Source: a virus. From it: DNA of 47,411 nucleotides. The DNA lies in the IMG/VR virus record IMGVR_UViG_3300017917_002544, positions 1-47,411 of that record. One strand, given 5' to 3'. Position numbers and translations under genes: made by a program. Of this stretch, positions 15,974-26,942 are shown in pieces; the stretch's first letter is position 1, and the number at the start of each line of letters is the position of its first letter. Below the pieces are notes generated by a model. It searched no databases. It was given only the letters and a program-made list of their open reading frames with translations, and had not been told where the DNA came from.

Positions 15974-18900
15974 TTATTCAACTGTAAAATAAACAACATC
16001 ACCATCGTTTATATTTAATTTTTTTGCCAATTCTTTGGATAACGCAATACCATAACCATTTACATTCGGTCCTTTATGTATACCACCTTTAATATTTTGT
16101 GGTGTAACTGTGTCCGAATTAGTATATCCATCTATTGTAACTGTGGTTTTTAAATCTTTAGGATTGTAGAATGTTGTTTTGGCTTTAAGAATTTTATCTC
16201 CTTGTGGTACGAATACCATGTTACCTAAGTCATAGTTTACAGCGTAGAAGTAATTTTTGGAATTTACAATATCACTCCATAAAATTTTTGATTCCCTTGT
16301 GCTATCACCTGAATTAATATTTATTTCTTTTGTTATATTCGGAATAGTCATAACTGTATTTAATTCCAAACCATAAGTTTTACCTCCCATTATAGTGGCA
16401 ACAGCTCTTAAATATCTTTTATCTATTGGTCCGTTAGAATTACTTACTAATTGAATATATTTTTCACCATTGAAACCGTTATATCTTATACCAAATTCAT
16501 TTATTTGAGAAAGATTAATTATTTGTTCACCGGCAATTTCTTTATCTTTTGAACCCATGTCAATAGTATAATTTCCTGTTTCTGTTGATATGGTTGTTTC
16601 ATTTTGTGTTTTACCACTTAATCTTAAATCTTCTTCTTTTTGTCTTGCAATTGCTTTATCAGTAATTCTTTCAAATAGTGCTCTGAAACTAGCGGTAAAA
16701 GAATCTTGTGGGTCAGGAAGTGCGTTTCTCGACATTCTTACACCGGTGAATGTAGTTTCCATATTATTATTTCTTATTGAATGTGACACTTGTGTAATCC
16801 AATAAGACCCTCTAAACATTGGAACGTTTTTCAGATAAAAAAACATTGTAGGTTGAATCATCGCGTTACCCATACAAGTTACTTCACAAGTATATGATGC
16901 CTGTCTATATATGTCAAATAAACTCACATCAATTTGTGATGTTGCCGAACCGGCTTCACTTCTACCTAATTGTTCCATCACAATAAATGATTCGGTTGTA
17001 TTTTTAATACTATCTTGTGATAATGAAACTCCTTTAAATATACTTTGATTTTGGTCCCCAATGTTCACATCAAACGCTACAACTCTATTTGAATTTTTGA
17101 AGTCTGAATTTTGGAATTCAATAGGACTTGTTATTATTAAAGGATGTGTAGAATCTGCCATATTGAATGTATCGTTATTAAACAGAAAACCATTTTTATT
17201 AATGTCCTTTAAGTCAAGATGTTTGGATGTGTGACCAACATATTGTAATATGATTTTTGGTGAAGATTCTTCATAGTCAACCTCCAAAAATGTTCCAAAT
17301 AAATTATTGGCAACTTTTTTAGATGGAATTACTTTTGACGATGAACCACTTAATCCATAAAAGTTAACATATGCAGGCAATGCTCTCATATCAAATCCCG
17401 TACCGGCAATTAACATGGAGATTACACCATACATACTTTGTTTGTCATTTTTTGGGTCTTCTAATGAAATTAATTTGTCCATTGATAAAAACGCACTATT
17501 ACCGATGTCAATATTACGTTTATCCAAAAATAAGAACTCTTCAATTAATAATTTTTGTCCAATAGAATTACCGGCAATCCATTTATCATTAAATGATTTA
17601 AAGAAATTATACAATTCAAGTTTTATTGGTTCTTCATTATACCCATGGTCCAAAGTAATTGTTTGTCTTTGACTTGGTCCTTGTAATGAAGGAAACTTAC
17701 TTAATAATGTGGTTAAAAAATAACTTTTTCTTGTAACTGCAGATTGATTAGTTATTGTACCTGATGAAACAAAAAAATTATCTTGTATGTATTTTTTAAA
17801 TGCTTCATTTGTTTTTGTTCCACCGGCTTTTAAGTAACCACCCCAAATATGTACTAATGGTCTGAAATTTAAAATGTTTTCTTCACTTAATTCTATGTTG
17901 TTAAATTTAAAGAAGTCTTTATAAACATCTGTCACCGGTTCTTCACCCACATACAACTTTAATAAATTTTGGTTGTCAACATATTGTGACTCAAAATATT
18001 GACCTGTTTGAAATGAACTTTCATTATCAACGTTGGTAAACCCAACCCAAATATATGGGTCAATTTCCTTTGGGTTACCCATCGTTAATTTTATACCATT
18101 TACAGGATTTAAAATATCTTTTGTTATTGTTCTTAAATTTTCTGACTGTGTACTTTTAATCTTATTGATTAATAGATTTATATCGCTTGGGTCACTGTCA
18201 GTATGTTTTACTGTAACAATATTTTTTAAAATTGTTATGAAATTATCTTGTAAGGATAATGTAAATTTTTTAAATGGTTCTGATTCACCAACTTTATCTG
18301 TTGCGAAATCTAAAAAGATGTTTTCAAAATCATTAAGAATATTCGGACTAAACACCGCAATTAAATCATATATCTTTTGATATTCGTTTTCTATACGATA
18401 TTGATTATCTCTTGTTCTACCTGTTTCATACGATACATTATATTCACCATAATTTGGGAATTTAATACCTTCATATGTTCTGTCTAACACAACGTCGTCC
18501 CATATGATTCTGAAATTACTTTGTAATGAATCATCATGGCTTGGACTTTGGAAGTTAATATCTATATTCGAACCATCAGATGGTAATATTGTGTAGTTAG
18601 TATTTGTTGATGTGTATCCTGATTCGTTTACGAATCCTGTCCAATAATTTTTACCACCAAAATTTCTTGCTCTTAAATTTATTTTTCCTGAAGAAGAATT
18701 GGTATTGTATGTAATTTGGTCATTAGGGTCAAACAAATCATTACCGGTCAATATTCTATGAAATACTGTTTGATAATAAGGGTATAAACCTATATCCGTA
18801 TTGTTACTTAACGTTACCGGTCTTGAGAATGTTGATTTTTTATCATATGCCAAAAATATTTGACTTGTATTACCCGATACATCGTAGTATTGTGACACAT

Positions 18901-21724
18901 CCAAACTTTTTGTTGTTGTGTCCTCATTTGATGTTGTCATACCCGTCAAGATATCATAACCATCATATAAATAAGTTTTGTATCTGTGATAAATTGAACC
19001 CCACTTACAAATTAAATGATAAGGTATAACATGTGATGCACTAACCTCTTTGAACATTGATGACATTCTAGTTGTACCTGTCACATAATCTGAAAGTTCT
19101 TTAAAAGGTAACGAATTTAAAAATAAGTAAGCACTACCCGCATATTTTCCAAACGATTTACTTTTTTGGAAATCAGTATACAATTGATTGTGAAAATATG
19201 GTGTGTTTAAAATATATTCTCTTGTAACACCTGAACCAATATATAATTTGTGAAAGAATAAATTATCCTCAAAACCGGGTTTAACATAGTCTTTCATCTT
19301 AAGGATACTAGAACTTATTAATCCTTCTTCAGTTTTTACTTCTAAAATATCACCTAAATTAAAATTACTTGAATCGTATGATGTTTTATCAATATAAGAA
19401 AGATATTTGGTTGAATTAAATGGATATATGTTTAAACGATATGGTTCAAGTTTATAGTTCTTTAAATTATTTTTTAATTTTTGAAACTTATCATCTCTAT
19501 CAGGATTATTAGGTGCATTAAAATATTCCTCTATTTTATATGGTTTATTAACTAATGTTTTAATGTAATCAACCGTAGGTAACTCATCTCTGAAATATGG
19601 ATATCTTTCATAAGGTGATACTGAAATCATCTTATTTACCAATAAATCCGGTGTAGAAATAGTTTTAAGTATATCTAATAAATCCGTATCTTCTTTTAAT
19701 AAGTTTGAGATTATTTCAAATTCATTTTGTGCCAATTCATTTATGGCATCAGTTTGATTATTTAATAAAGTCGAACCGAAAGAATCAAAATATGTTATAT
19801 ATCTTGCTCTCTCATAAATTTCATATAGTATAGACGCAATCGATTTATTAAGATACGGTTGGAAGTTCATTAATGAAAATAGTGTAGACTGTTTTGGTGT
19901 GTCCACATATTCTTCATCATTTTGAAAAACAAAACTTATGTTTTGTACACCTCCTTCTTTATCAGATAATGAATCAATTCTTTTTGTTGCAACACCATAG
20001 AAGTTTTCTAAAAACTCTATTTCAGGCCACAACACAGGATTGTTGGAATTTAATACTTTAACTAAATCTTTATGACCCGGATAAGCTAAAACTTTTTGTT
20101 TGTTTTTACCTAATCTTTTTACTTGTGGCCAAGGGAAAATTTGGTCACCCGGTGCTTCATCACCTAATTTACCTATTCTCAATGCACGTTCAACACCCGA
20201 ATCAAATGATTTAATATGGACATCTTTCAATAATCTAATATATGTGTCAGCGTTAGCACAGATAATTGCAAAAATATTCTTTATGGTTGGAATGAATCCT
20301 AAACCTTTTTCTTTATCCAAAAAGATATCATTCATTTTTTTCTCTACACTATCTTGTACCTTTTGTTTTTGTACATTTAATGAATTAGAAATGATATCTA
20401 TGTCATCTAAAATTTTATCAATAGCAATACCATACTTACCATTAGTATCTTCATAATATTGGTTTATGGATTTTATTGAATTATTTACCGATATCGCCAA
20501 TTTTTTAAAATCAGCACCTCCGGTTTTCTTTTTTAAATCTTCAGTATATAATTTATTTTTCTTTAATAAGGTTACACCATTTACTAATAATTGTTCAAGT
20601 GTACCATTTTTTTTCGGATTTTCTACAAGTTCTAAATTATTTCCTTTCGATGCGGCCAAATAACGATAACTTATATTATTCTTTGTAAAAGTAGTACTAC
20701 TTAAATTTCTTTGACCCCACTCATTTACGTATTTTTTAAATTCACTTATTGTTTTTTCAAATTCTTTAATACCTGAAAAAATTCTCATGTCCACCGATTG
20801 GTCAAATATTTCTCTTTCCAATATTCGGTCTAATGATTTTGCAATAGTAATAATCTCTCTTAATGTTCTTGGTTTTTCAAGAAAAGAATTTGGTAAATAA
20901 CCTTTACGAACATATTCCTCATATACAGATTTAAGTGTGGTAAATCCTTTTGATGATTTAGAAATTGTTTTTTCATATCTACCGGTATTTGGATTAAATC
21001 TTCCTGTCGATGTTTTCTCTGAAGAATACATATAAGGTGCATTCAATATACCATTAATTGGTATGTCGGCTAAATACGCATACGTTGAACCAACAAATGT
21101 TGTGTTGATTTCAAAATTACCGTTATTACCATTAAATCTTGATGTAAATTTAGTTAAGTGTAGTCTGTATCTTATCGCTTTACCATAATGTCCTTTAACA
21201 GTTAAATAAAATATTGGCCATGGTAAATGAAAAAACGCTTTATATGGTGAATTTTCGGGTGATTCAAATAAAGTTTTACCTCTTACATCAATAAAATTAA
21301 TGTTTATTTGAGGAATAAAATTACCACCTTTAACATTGATGTTTATACTCTCAATACCGAATGATTGTGCCGAAGCGTCACTTTTATATAAAGACGATTC
21401 ATCTGTATTAACTATCTGATTTGTTTCAATAAATGAATCAGTCCATGTGGTATCATAATCACCACCTCCTTGTTTTTTTAAAAAGTTTAAAGTTCCCTCC
21501 GCAATTGTTAATGTTGTTGTATTTTTTTCCTTATCAACAATTAAATTTGTTCTTGGTACTAAATCGGCTTCAAGATTAACGTAAATAACTAAATTTTCTT
21601 GTTCAATATTACGCATCAAAACCTCCCCATCGGATATGACACTATTTGGGTCGACATATAATAAATTATTTTGGTCGACCTTTACATAAATGTCTTGGGT
21701 TTTATTTAAATTATTTTTCGCCAT
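15974..21724 (-). CDS. Giant baseplate protein with hub-like C-terminal region
   Basis: At 1916 residues this is the largest protein in the window. Three regions stand out. The N-terminal part (about 100-230: SININVKGGNFIPQININF, then GHYGKAIRYRLHLTKF) resembles tail/baseplate beta-domains. A long central region matches nothing I know. Near residues 1600-1660 (GNAMIQPTMFFYLKNV, FRGSYWITQVSHSI, TTFTGVRMSR) the pattern resembles gpD/gp27/VgrG-type hub proteins. The last 60 residues (YGIALSKELAKKLNINDGD) look like a double-psi or swapped-hairpin beta barrel. The start overlaps the gp53 end by 14 nt. A central hub or spike-platform role is inferred. No lysozyme motif was recognised. Confidence 0.75.
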   Translation of the reverse strand: MAKNNLNKTQDIYVKVDQNNLLYVDPNSVISDGEVLMRNIEQENLVIYVNLEADLVPRTNLIVDKEKNTTTLTIAEGTLNFLKKQGGGDYDTTWTDSFIETNQIVNTDESSLYKSDASAQSFGIESININVKGGNFIPQININFIDVRGKTLFESPENSPYKAFFHLPWPIFYLTVKGHYGKAIRYRLHLTKFTSRFNGNNGNFEINTTFVGSTYAYLADIPINGILNAPYMYSSEKTSTGRFNPNTGRYEKTISKSSKGFTTLKSVYEEYVRKGYLPNSFLEKPRTLREIITIAKSLDRILEREIFDQSVDMRIFSGIKEFEKTISEFKKYVNEWGQRNLSSTTFTKNNISYRYLAASKGNNLELVENPKKNGTLEQLLVNGVTLLKKNKLYTEDLKKKTGGADFKKLAISVNNSIKSINQYYEDTNGKYGIAIDKILDDIDIISNSLNVQKQKVQDSVEKKMNDIFLDKEKGLGFIPTIKNIFAIICANADTYIRLLKDVHIKSFDSGVERALRIGKLGDEAPGDQIFPWPQVKRLGKNKQKVLAYPGHKDLVKVLNSNNPVLWPEIEFLENFYGVATKRIDSLSDKEGGVQNISFVFQNDEEYVDTPKQSTLFSLMNFQPYLNKSIASILYEIYERARYITYFDSFGSTLLNNQTDAINELAQNEFEIISNLLKEDTDLLDILKTISTPDLLVNKMISVSPYERYPYFRDELPTVDYIKTLVNKPYKIEEYFNAPNNPDRDDKFQKLKNNLKNYKLEPYRLNIYPFNSTKYLSYIDKTSYDSSNFNLGDILEVKTEEGLISSSILKMKDYVKPGFEDNLFFHKLYIGSGVTREYILNTPYFHNQLYTDFQKSKSFGKYAGSAYLFLNSLPFKELSDYVTGTTRMSSMFKEVSASHVIPYHLICKWGSIYHRYKTYLYDGYDILTGMTTSNEDTTTKSLDVSQYYDVSGNTSQIFLAYDKKSTFSRPVTLSNNTDIGLYPYYQTVFHRILTGNDLFDPNDQITYNTNSSSGKINLRARNFGGKNYWTGFVNESGYTSTNTNYTILPSDGSNIDINFQSPSHDDSLQSNFRIIWDDVVLDRTYEGIKFPNYGEYNVSYETGRTRDNQYRIENEYQKIYDLIAVFSPNILNDFENIFLDFATDKVGESEPFKKFTLSLQDNFITILKNIVTVKHTDSDPSDINLLINKIKSTQSENLRTITKDILNPVNGIKLTMGNPKEIDPYIWVGFTNVDNESSFQTGQYFESQYVDNQNLLKLYVGEEPVTDVYKDFFKFNNIELSEENILNFRPLVHIWGGYLKAGGTKTNEAFKKYIQDNFFVSSGTITNQSAVTRKSYFLTTLLSKFPSLQGPSQRQTITLDHGYNEEPIKLELYNFFKSFNDKWIAGNSIGQKLLIEEFLFLDKRNIDIGNSAFLSMDKLISLEDPKNDKQSMYGVISMLIAGTGFDMRALPAYVNFYGLSGSSSKVIPSKKVANNLFGTFLEVDYEESSPKIILQYVGHTSKHLDLKDINKNGFLFNNDTFNMADSTHPLIITSPIEFQNSDFKNSNRVVAFDVNIGDQNQSIFKGVSLSQDSIKNTTESFIVMEQLGRSEAGSATSQIDVSLFDIYRQASYTCEVTCMGNAMIQPTMFFYLKNVPMFRGSYWITQVSHSIRNNNMETTFTGVRMSRNALPDPQDSFTASFRALFERITDKAIARQKEEDLRLSGKTQNETTISTETGNYTIDMGSKDKEIAGEQIINLSQINEFGIRYNGFNGEKYIQLVSNSNGPIDKRYLRAVATIMGGKTYGLELNTVMTIPNITKEININSGDSTRESKILWSDIVNSKNYFYAVNYDLGNMVFVPQGDKILKAKTTFYNPKDLKTTVTIDGYTNSDTVTPQNIKGGIHKGPNVNGYGIALSKELAKKLNINDGDVVYFTVE

Positions 21725-22037
21725 AATATGTTACATACAATTCAATACCTCTTTTATAGTCTTGTAAAGAAGTGTTAAGTGGAAAAGGTATTCTTATGAA
21801 AGAATTGTCAGGTATTTCAAATTCTACACTACCTAAAAGTGGATTAGCTTGAAGTATTAACCATCCAAATAGAGGTGAGTTATAATATTCTTGTGAAATT
21901 TTATCCAATCTATCTTTCCCTCTCTTGAATTGTAAATATTTGTCGGTACTTTTTATAGGTATTTCAATTCCCGGTACCATTCTAAAATTTCCTTCACTTA
22001 CAAAATCTTGGTACCTATCATAATATTGTCTACTCAT
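21711..22037 (-). CDS. Baseplate wedge protein, gp53-like
   Basis: This 108-residue protein matches the gp53 wedge family, which clamps neighbouring wedges in T4-like baseplates. The LysM-like portion is visible: YLQFKRGKDRLDKISQEYY, then FGWLILQANPLLGSVEFEIP and a hydrophobic strand with an RIPFPL end. It overlaps the preceding 1623-residue gene by 4 nt and the following giant hub-like gene by 14 nt, so all three are translationally coupled. It is much shorter than T4 gp53 (196 residues) and may lack the C-terminal part of that protein. Confidence 0.88.
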   Translation of the reverse strand: MSRQYYDRYQDFVSEGNFRMVPGIEIPIKSTDKYLQFKRGKDRLDKISQEYYNSPLFGWLILQANPLLGSVEFEIPDNSFIRIPFPLNTSLQDYKRGIELYVTYYGEK

Positions 22038-25000
22038 GGTTTATAGAAGTTTAAAGTGTTAGATAGTTTATTAAACGAACCATTTATTTTAAATAATACA
22101 TCTTTTTCTACTCCATCAGTTATGTCACTATCAGCACCCGCAATATATTCTAAAGGCATCGTATTTTTTCTTTTTGGGTATTTTCTGTCCTTGAACTTTT
22201 TTTCTTTTAAATTAATATCTATAAATTGAGAATATTTTTTATTCATTTTTTCCTTATATTCAGTGAATACGGGGTCACTATAAATTGAAGAAAAATCACT
22301 CCACTTGACATCTTTTAAGAATATAGATAAAATTTCACTTAAAGTAGAGTCATTCATTGAAGTACTACTAAAATTTATTGATGTATCTAAAGTAGAAACA
22401 AACTCAGAGTTTATTTTATCTAAAAACTCTATACCTATCTTATATTGATTGTAAAAATCTTCATCAACAAATCCCGTTAATTGAGTTGCGGTGAAAGTTA
22501 CACCACTTATTTTTGCATCGTGTTGATATTGTACCAAATAATTAAATTTATCAACAATACCAATCAATTCATTTCTTGATGTTTCTACATCTTTTATTGA
22601 TTTAATATCCACAAAAGAATCTACCGTTTTTGTAACTAAATCATTTAAATACGGTTTTAAAACGTTTTCTGAATTTGATATTAATTTATCAGGGAACGCA
22701 TTATCAAGTTCCATTAATTCAGTACAATTGTTTGATGAAATTGCCGATAATATAGCACTTTTAAATATATTACTAAAATATGACAAATCTTTATTTATTG
22801 GGTATTGTCCCAATAATTCCACCGAACTAATTGTTCCTCCCTCTATTGATAAATCTTTTACTGTTCTGTAAGTTGATGAAAAGAAAAGACTAGCAATTTT
22901 TTCACCATATTTTTTAAGGATTTCGTTTACTGCAACTTTATATGAATTATGATAATTTTCAATTTTTTTGAAGATACCACTATCACCATCCATTAAATCG
23001 GTGTAACTTATATTATCGTTAAACTTACTTCCAATATATGTACCTTCAGATACAGAAAAACTTTTACTTGAGTCATTTTTCGGGTCTTTTTGTGTCGTGT
23101 ATGGTTTGATTAAATCTTCCAAGAACTCTTTTGTAAAATCTTCTACTTTTTTTCCATTAATCGTTGAAGTTATTTTCGCCCTTTCGTCATACATTTCAGT
23201 GTTACCGTAAAAGTTAGAACTTAAGGCGTTCTGTAATCTTTCTACGGGTGCCTCTAATCCTTGTCCTCCAATAAACGCAACTTGTAAACTAACAGTAGCA
23301 ATCATTGGTTGAACACCGATACCTTCAGGATTTAAATCCCAAACATTCTCATCAAAAGTTATATTAACATCTCTAATAACCACTTTTGAATGATAAAAAT
23401 CACCAATTCTTAATACACATACAGGCGGCGGTCCAAATGAGGTATTTCTTGCAGTGACATCACCCGCACTATTATATCCTTTAATTGGTATAGTATCACC
23501 AGGTCTAACACATTGTAATAAGAATGTTAATCTACTATTTAAACCTTCAGGGGTTGTTGAGTGAAAACCAGGATGAAAATATCTTAACTTTTCTCTTAAT
23601 GAATTAAAAACAAATGGATCAGTCTCCTCTAATTTTTTGAAATAATATGATTCAGATAAAATCTTCATAATGATTTTTTGCATCATATTAATTTTTGGTT
23701 TAGGTTTACGTCCTTGTACGGTTCTATCGACATAGATTGTTCCTATTGGTTCGTTAGTGTCCGTAGTTCCTCCCGGTATATCGTCAGGATTTACAGTTTC
23801 AGATTCATCTTGTTTCTTACCTATTTTTGTGTATTCTAATTTAACAGAACCTTGTCTACAGAAAAACGCGATAGGTGCGGTAACTTTTAATCCTCTCTTG
23901 GTTGTAATCTGTTGATTACAATTTAAATTTTCACCACTGTTTGTGATATTTGATATTACCGAATTTTCACCATTTGTTTTTACTCTAACCTTTAAAACAC
24001 CACTTGTTTCGTATCCAAATTGTTTAAAGTCAAATTCTTGTTCTATTGGAGTTGTCATTCCCGGCCCCACAAATTCTTCCAATACTTTTTTATCAAACCA
24101 TAATTTTTCAGTGGGTACTGAAACACCATTACTAAACTTATCTATAAAATCTCTATAGATACTATGTGCTCGTCTAATTCCTAAATAAAAATTTCTCTTT
24201 TCGTCACCAACTTCAGATGCTGCGGTTATTAATGTTAAAATAACCTCATTAACTTTACCTTCTTTTACATCAGTCTTTAATGATGTTATTTGTGTATCAA
24301 ATGCAGTGTATCCTGTATTCATGGTATTAAAACCATAAGCTGTTTTACCTGTTTGAACTGATATAATTTGATTTCTTGTTGTTGTTAATTGTGCCCCTGA
24401 TAAACCTGATAATGGATTTGGATTACCTAATACAACTTTTCTATCGTTTTCCCCTGCCTTTCCACTTAAACTACCTGTAAGTATATCTGTTAAATCTTGA
24501 CTAAGGTCACTCATGAACCCGTTTTCTTTTGTTTTATATACATTATATAAATCTTTATACGGTTGTTTACTAATTAATTCTTGTCCCTTAATTAATTTAG
24601 GAAAGTCATTAGCAAAAAATAATTTTAAGTCAAGACTAATTGGTTCATCTGAATTATCTGTATTATTTGGAGTAGTTTCTACCGGTGTTTCTGTAACAGG
24701 AACATTCGCAGTATATTTAATACTTCTTATGGTATTACTATCAACTGTTTTATTATTTAAGTAATCTTGTACTGTTTTAATATCTTCAGGTTTTAAGAAA
24801 CTATACCTATTTATTAATTCGTAGAAATCCAATTCTTCACACCCACTAAAAACAGACATAATATAATTGTCAGCTTCTTCATCAGACATGTTTTTGAAAA
24901 AATCACTAACCAATAAATTAACAACACTTGGATGGTCGACTACAACTTTAAAACTTACTTGACCGGTTCTTGATGTGTTTTGATATGTGTATATTGGTTC

Positions 25001-26905
25001 GGGTCTACCTAAAAAACTATTTTCTTCCCATCTTGCACTATTTTGTTCACTTACTTTTAAATCATATGGTGGAAACCACATTACTCTACCACCATTTGGT
25101 CCTCTTTCTGCTACGGGTAAATCTATAACTCTAAATCCTTCAATATCTGATGTTTTCCATGCTAAATTTTCTATTGAAAACATATATTTCTTAGCATAAA
25201 ATCCACCACCAAATGGATAACCTGATGAAATATTTGTTGAACCTCTAAATTCGTCTTCTTCTGATGAACCTCTACCATTTGATATTGGTGCAATATTCAA
25301 ATTCCAAACTCTACTTGGTCCACCTAAAACACTTGAATCGAACTTTCGAATGTTACTTGTTCTTTTCATGGTGTCACTGTAATTTAAGTATGGTCTATCT
25401 TTTGTCCATACTCTACAATATTCAACACCCGCTTCGTCACTTGAGTATTTGCTTGTATATTTTATTGCCGAACCTCTTGATATTTTTATATCACCGTCCA
25501 TAAACATTCTACTTGTTTGGTCAATTACATTAGCAACATGTGAACGAGCGGCACCAGCATCTGATGGCATCGAATCCAATATTTGTTGTGTATATCCTAA
25601 TAACGAGTCTTCTCTAAATTGATAGTTCGTAGATAGTGAATTCTCTAATTTCGACTGTTCTTGACTTGAGTATTCTGTGTTATTTGCACCTAAATTATTT
25701 TTTGAATTCTTACTTGTCCAAGTTAATTGACCACCAACAAAACCACCATACAACATAGTACTTGGTTTGTGGAATAATTCTGCAGCCACCGAATCAAATA
25801 GTAATGATAAATAATAACTACTTCTTACAGGTCTATCGTTAAAATCATTTACAGCATATTTTACATCATTACCTCTATCATCACCGATATATGCAACACC
25901 GGCAGGTGCTTCCATACCAAGAAAATCTTTTATACCTTGTGCCGCTTGTTCAACATAATTAAAAATCTTTGATGTATTTTGTGAACGAGCCGTGGTTGTA
26001 TAATTTGGTGCATATTTTGAAAAACTTAACGCCTCAAATAATCTTTGTTTTTGTCCCTGACCCATATATTCTATTAAAAGGTCAGATGGTTTTCTTGTTT
26101 CAGTCGGTCTTCTTTCAATACCAATCATCGAACCCAATACACCTGTAACATCTTGAAGAAGTTTCCCAACCTCTGTGGATGCTTGTGGTCTTGTATTCTG
26201 ATTTGGTCTATATGGATTGGTAAGATAATCACCAGGTATTTGTGAAAACGGAATCTCTACACCAACACTATTTTCTAAAAAATCAATTGCCTTACCGGGT
26301 AATGTTTTTGACACCGTAATTGAATTATTCAATTCAATTAACGATTCTCTACCCGTAAGTAAATTAATTGCGGTATTTGTATTACCATTTAACGCATCTA
26401 ATAATCTTAAACGACCTGTTGTTAATCTTTCACTATTTTGTTTAATTCTTTGATATACAGGTCCATTTGTATCATTCTTAATATAATCCGCAGCAAATTT
26501 GAATAATTCAGATTCTGTTTCATAACCGGTTGAACCCATAATACCGATTAGATTATAGTTCGGTACATTCGTTGGAAAATATGGATATAATTTTAATCCA
26601 TTGTTTAATATTACATTACGTAAATCTTCAACAACATAATATTCACTGTCTTTAAATCTATTAAGTCCTGCCGTCTTTACTAATTGGTCATCTCGATTGA
26701 ATGCATCATTTTTTACAACATCTCCTTGGTCCGTGTTAGGGAATTCACTTAATGTTGCAAATCTATAGTCTGTTTTGGTAAATGTTTGTGGTCCATTTGG
26801 TACTCTCAATGTTTTTGATAAAACATAATCTCTGAAACCGGTTCTGATTGGACCAATTAATCCGTTTCCCGCTCTACTTGACTCAAAATCTAAATAACTT
26901 GGCAT
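22034..26905 (-). CDS. Giant baseplate/tail structural protein
   Basis: This 1623-residue protein sits between the tape measure and gp53 and is part of the baseplate block. Around residue 638 it has the GRPEPIYTYQNTSRTGQVSF segment, and at about 1115-1210 YFHPGFHSTTPEGLNSRLTF, then CVLRIGDFYHSKVVIRDVNI and FDENVWDLNPEGIGVQPM. The latter pattern resembles tube-baseplate connector proteins of the gp48/gp54 or LysM-associated type. The C-terminal third is helical and charged. T4 has no single protein of this size here, so this is probably a fusion or expansion of several baseplate functions. The assignment as baseplate is good; the exact role is uncertain. Confidence 0.72.
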   Translation of the reverse strand: MPSYLDFESSRAGNGLIGPIRTGFRDYVLSKTLRVPNGPQTFTKTDYRFATLSEFPNTDQGDVVKNDAFNRDDQLVKTAGLNRFKDSEYYVVEDLRNVILNNGLKLYPYFPTNVPNYNLIGIMGSTGYETESELFKFAADYIKNDTNGPVYQRIKQNSERLTTGRLRLLDALNGNTNTAINLLTGRESLIELNNSITVSKTLPGKAIDFLENSVGVEIPFSQIPGDYLTNPYRPNQNTRPQASTEVGKLLQDVTGVLGSMIGIERRPTETRKPSDLLIEYMGQGQKQRLFEALSFSKYAPNYTTTARSQNTSKIFNYVEQAAQGIKDFLGMEAPAGVAYIGDDRGNDVKYAVNDFNDRPVRSSYYLSLLFDSVAAELFHKPSTMLYGGFVGGQLTWTSKNSKNNLGANNTEYSSQEQSKLENSLSTNYQFREDSLLGYTQQILDSMPSDAGAARSHVANVIDQTSRMFMDGDIKISRGSAIKYTSKYSSDEAGVEYCRVWTKDRPYLNYSDTMKRTSNIRKFDSSVLGGPSRVWNLNIAPISNGRGSSEEDEFRGSTNISSGYPFGGGFYAKKYMFSIENLAWKTSDIEGFRVIDLPVAERGPNGGRVMWFPPYDLKVSEQNSARWEENSFLGRPEPIYTYQNTSRTGQVSFKVVVDHPSVVNLLVSDFFKNMSDEEADNYIMSVFSGCEELDFYELINRYSFLKPEDIKTVQDYLNNKTVDSNTIRSIKYTANVPVTETPVETTPNNTDNSDEPISLDLKLFFANDFPKLIKGQELISKQPYKDLYNVYKTKENGFMSDLSQDLTDILTGSLSGKAGENDRKVVLGNPNPLSGLSGAQLTTTRNQIISVQTGKTAYGFNTMNTGYTAFDTQITSLKTDVKEGKVNEVILTLITAASEVGDEKRNFYLGIRRAHSIYRDFIDKFSNGVSVPTEKLWFDKKVLEEFVGPGMTTPIEQEFDFKQFGYETSGVLKVRVKTNGENSVISNITNSGENLNCNQQITTKRGLKVTAPIAFFCRQGSVKLEYTKIGKKQDESETVNPDDIPGGTTDTNEPIGTIYVDRTVQGRKPKPKINMMQKIIMKILSESYYFKKLEETDPFVFNSLREKLRYFHPGFHSTTPEGLNSRLTFLLQCVRPGDTIPIKGYNSAGDVTARNTSFGPPPVCVLRIGDFYHSKVVIRDVNITFDENVWDLNPEGIGVQPMIATVSLQVAFIGGQGLEAPVERLQNALSSNFYGNTEMYDERAKITSTINGKKVEDFTKEFLEDLIKPYTTQKDPKNDSSKSFSVSEGTYIGSKFNDNISYTDLMDGDSGIFKKIENYHNSYKVAVNEILKKYGEKIASLFFSSTYRTVKDLSIEGGTISSVELLGQYPINKDLSYFSNIFKSAILSAISSNNCTELMELDNAFPDKLISNSENVLKPYLNDLVTKTVDSFVDIKSIKDVETSRNELIGIVDKFNYLVQYQHDAKISGVTFTATQLTGFVDEDFYNQYKIGIEFLDKINSEFVSTLDTSINFSSTSMNDSTLSEILSIFLKDVKWSDFSSIYSDPVFTEYKEKMNKKYSQFIDINLKEKKFKDRKYPKRKNTMPLEYIAGADSDITDGVEKDVLFKINGSFNKLSNTLNFYKP

Positions 26906-26919
26906 TTATTAATGTTTTA

Positions 26920-26929
26920 TAATAAATAG
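26920..26929 (-). promoter_or_regulatory. TATTTAT motif before the 1623-residue baseplate gene
   Basis: Minus strand CTATTTATTA, 14 nt before the ATG at 26905, in the 37-nt gap after the tape measure gene. Confidence 0.45.
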
Positions 26930-26942
26930 AGGGTAATTGATT

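Noticed and set aside
20100-20456. 118-codon open frame on the plus strand inside the giant hub gene.
   Set aside because: It is antisense to a clear long gene, has no leader motif and its translation shows no protein-like pattern; the same holds for other antisense frames such as 18033-18380 and 34889-35185.
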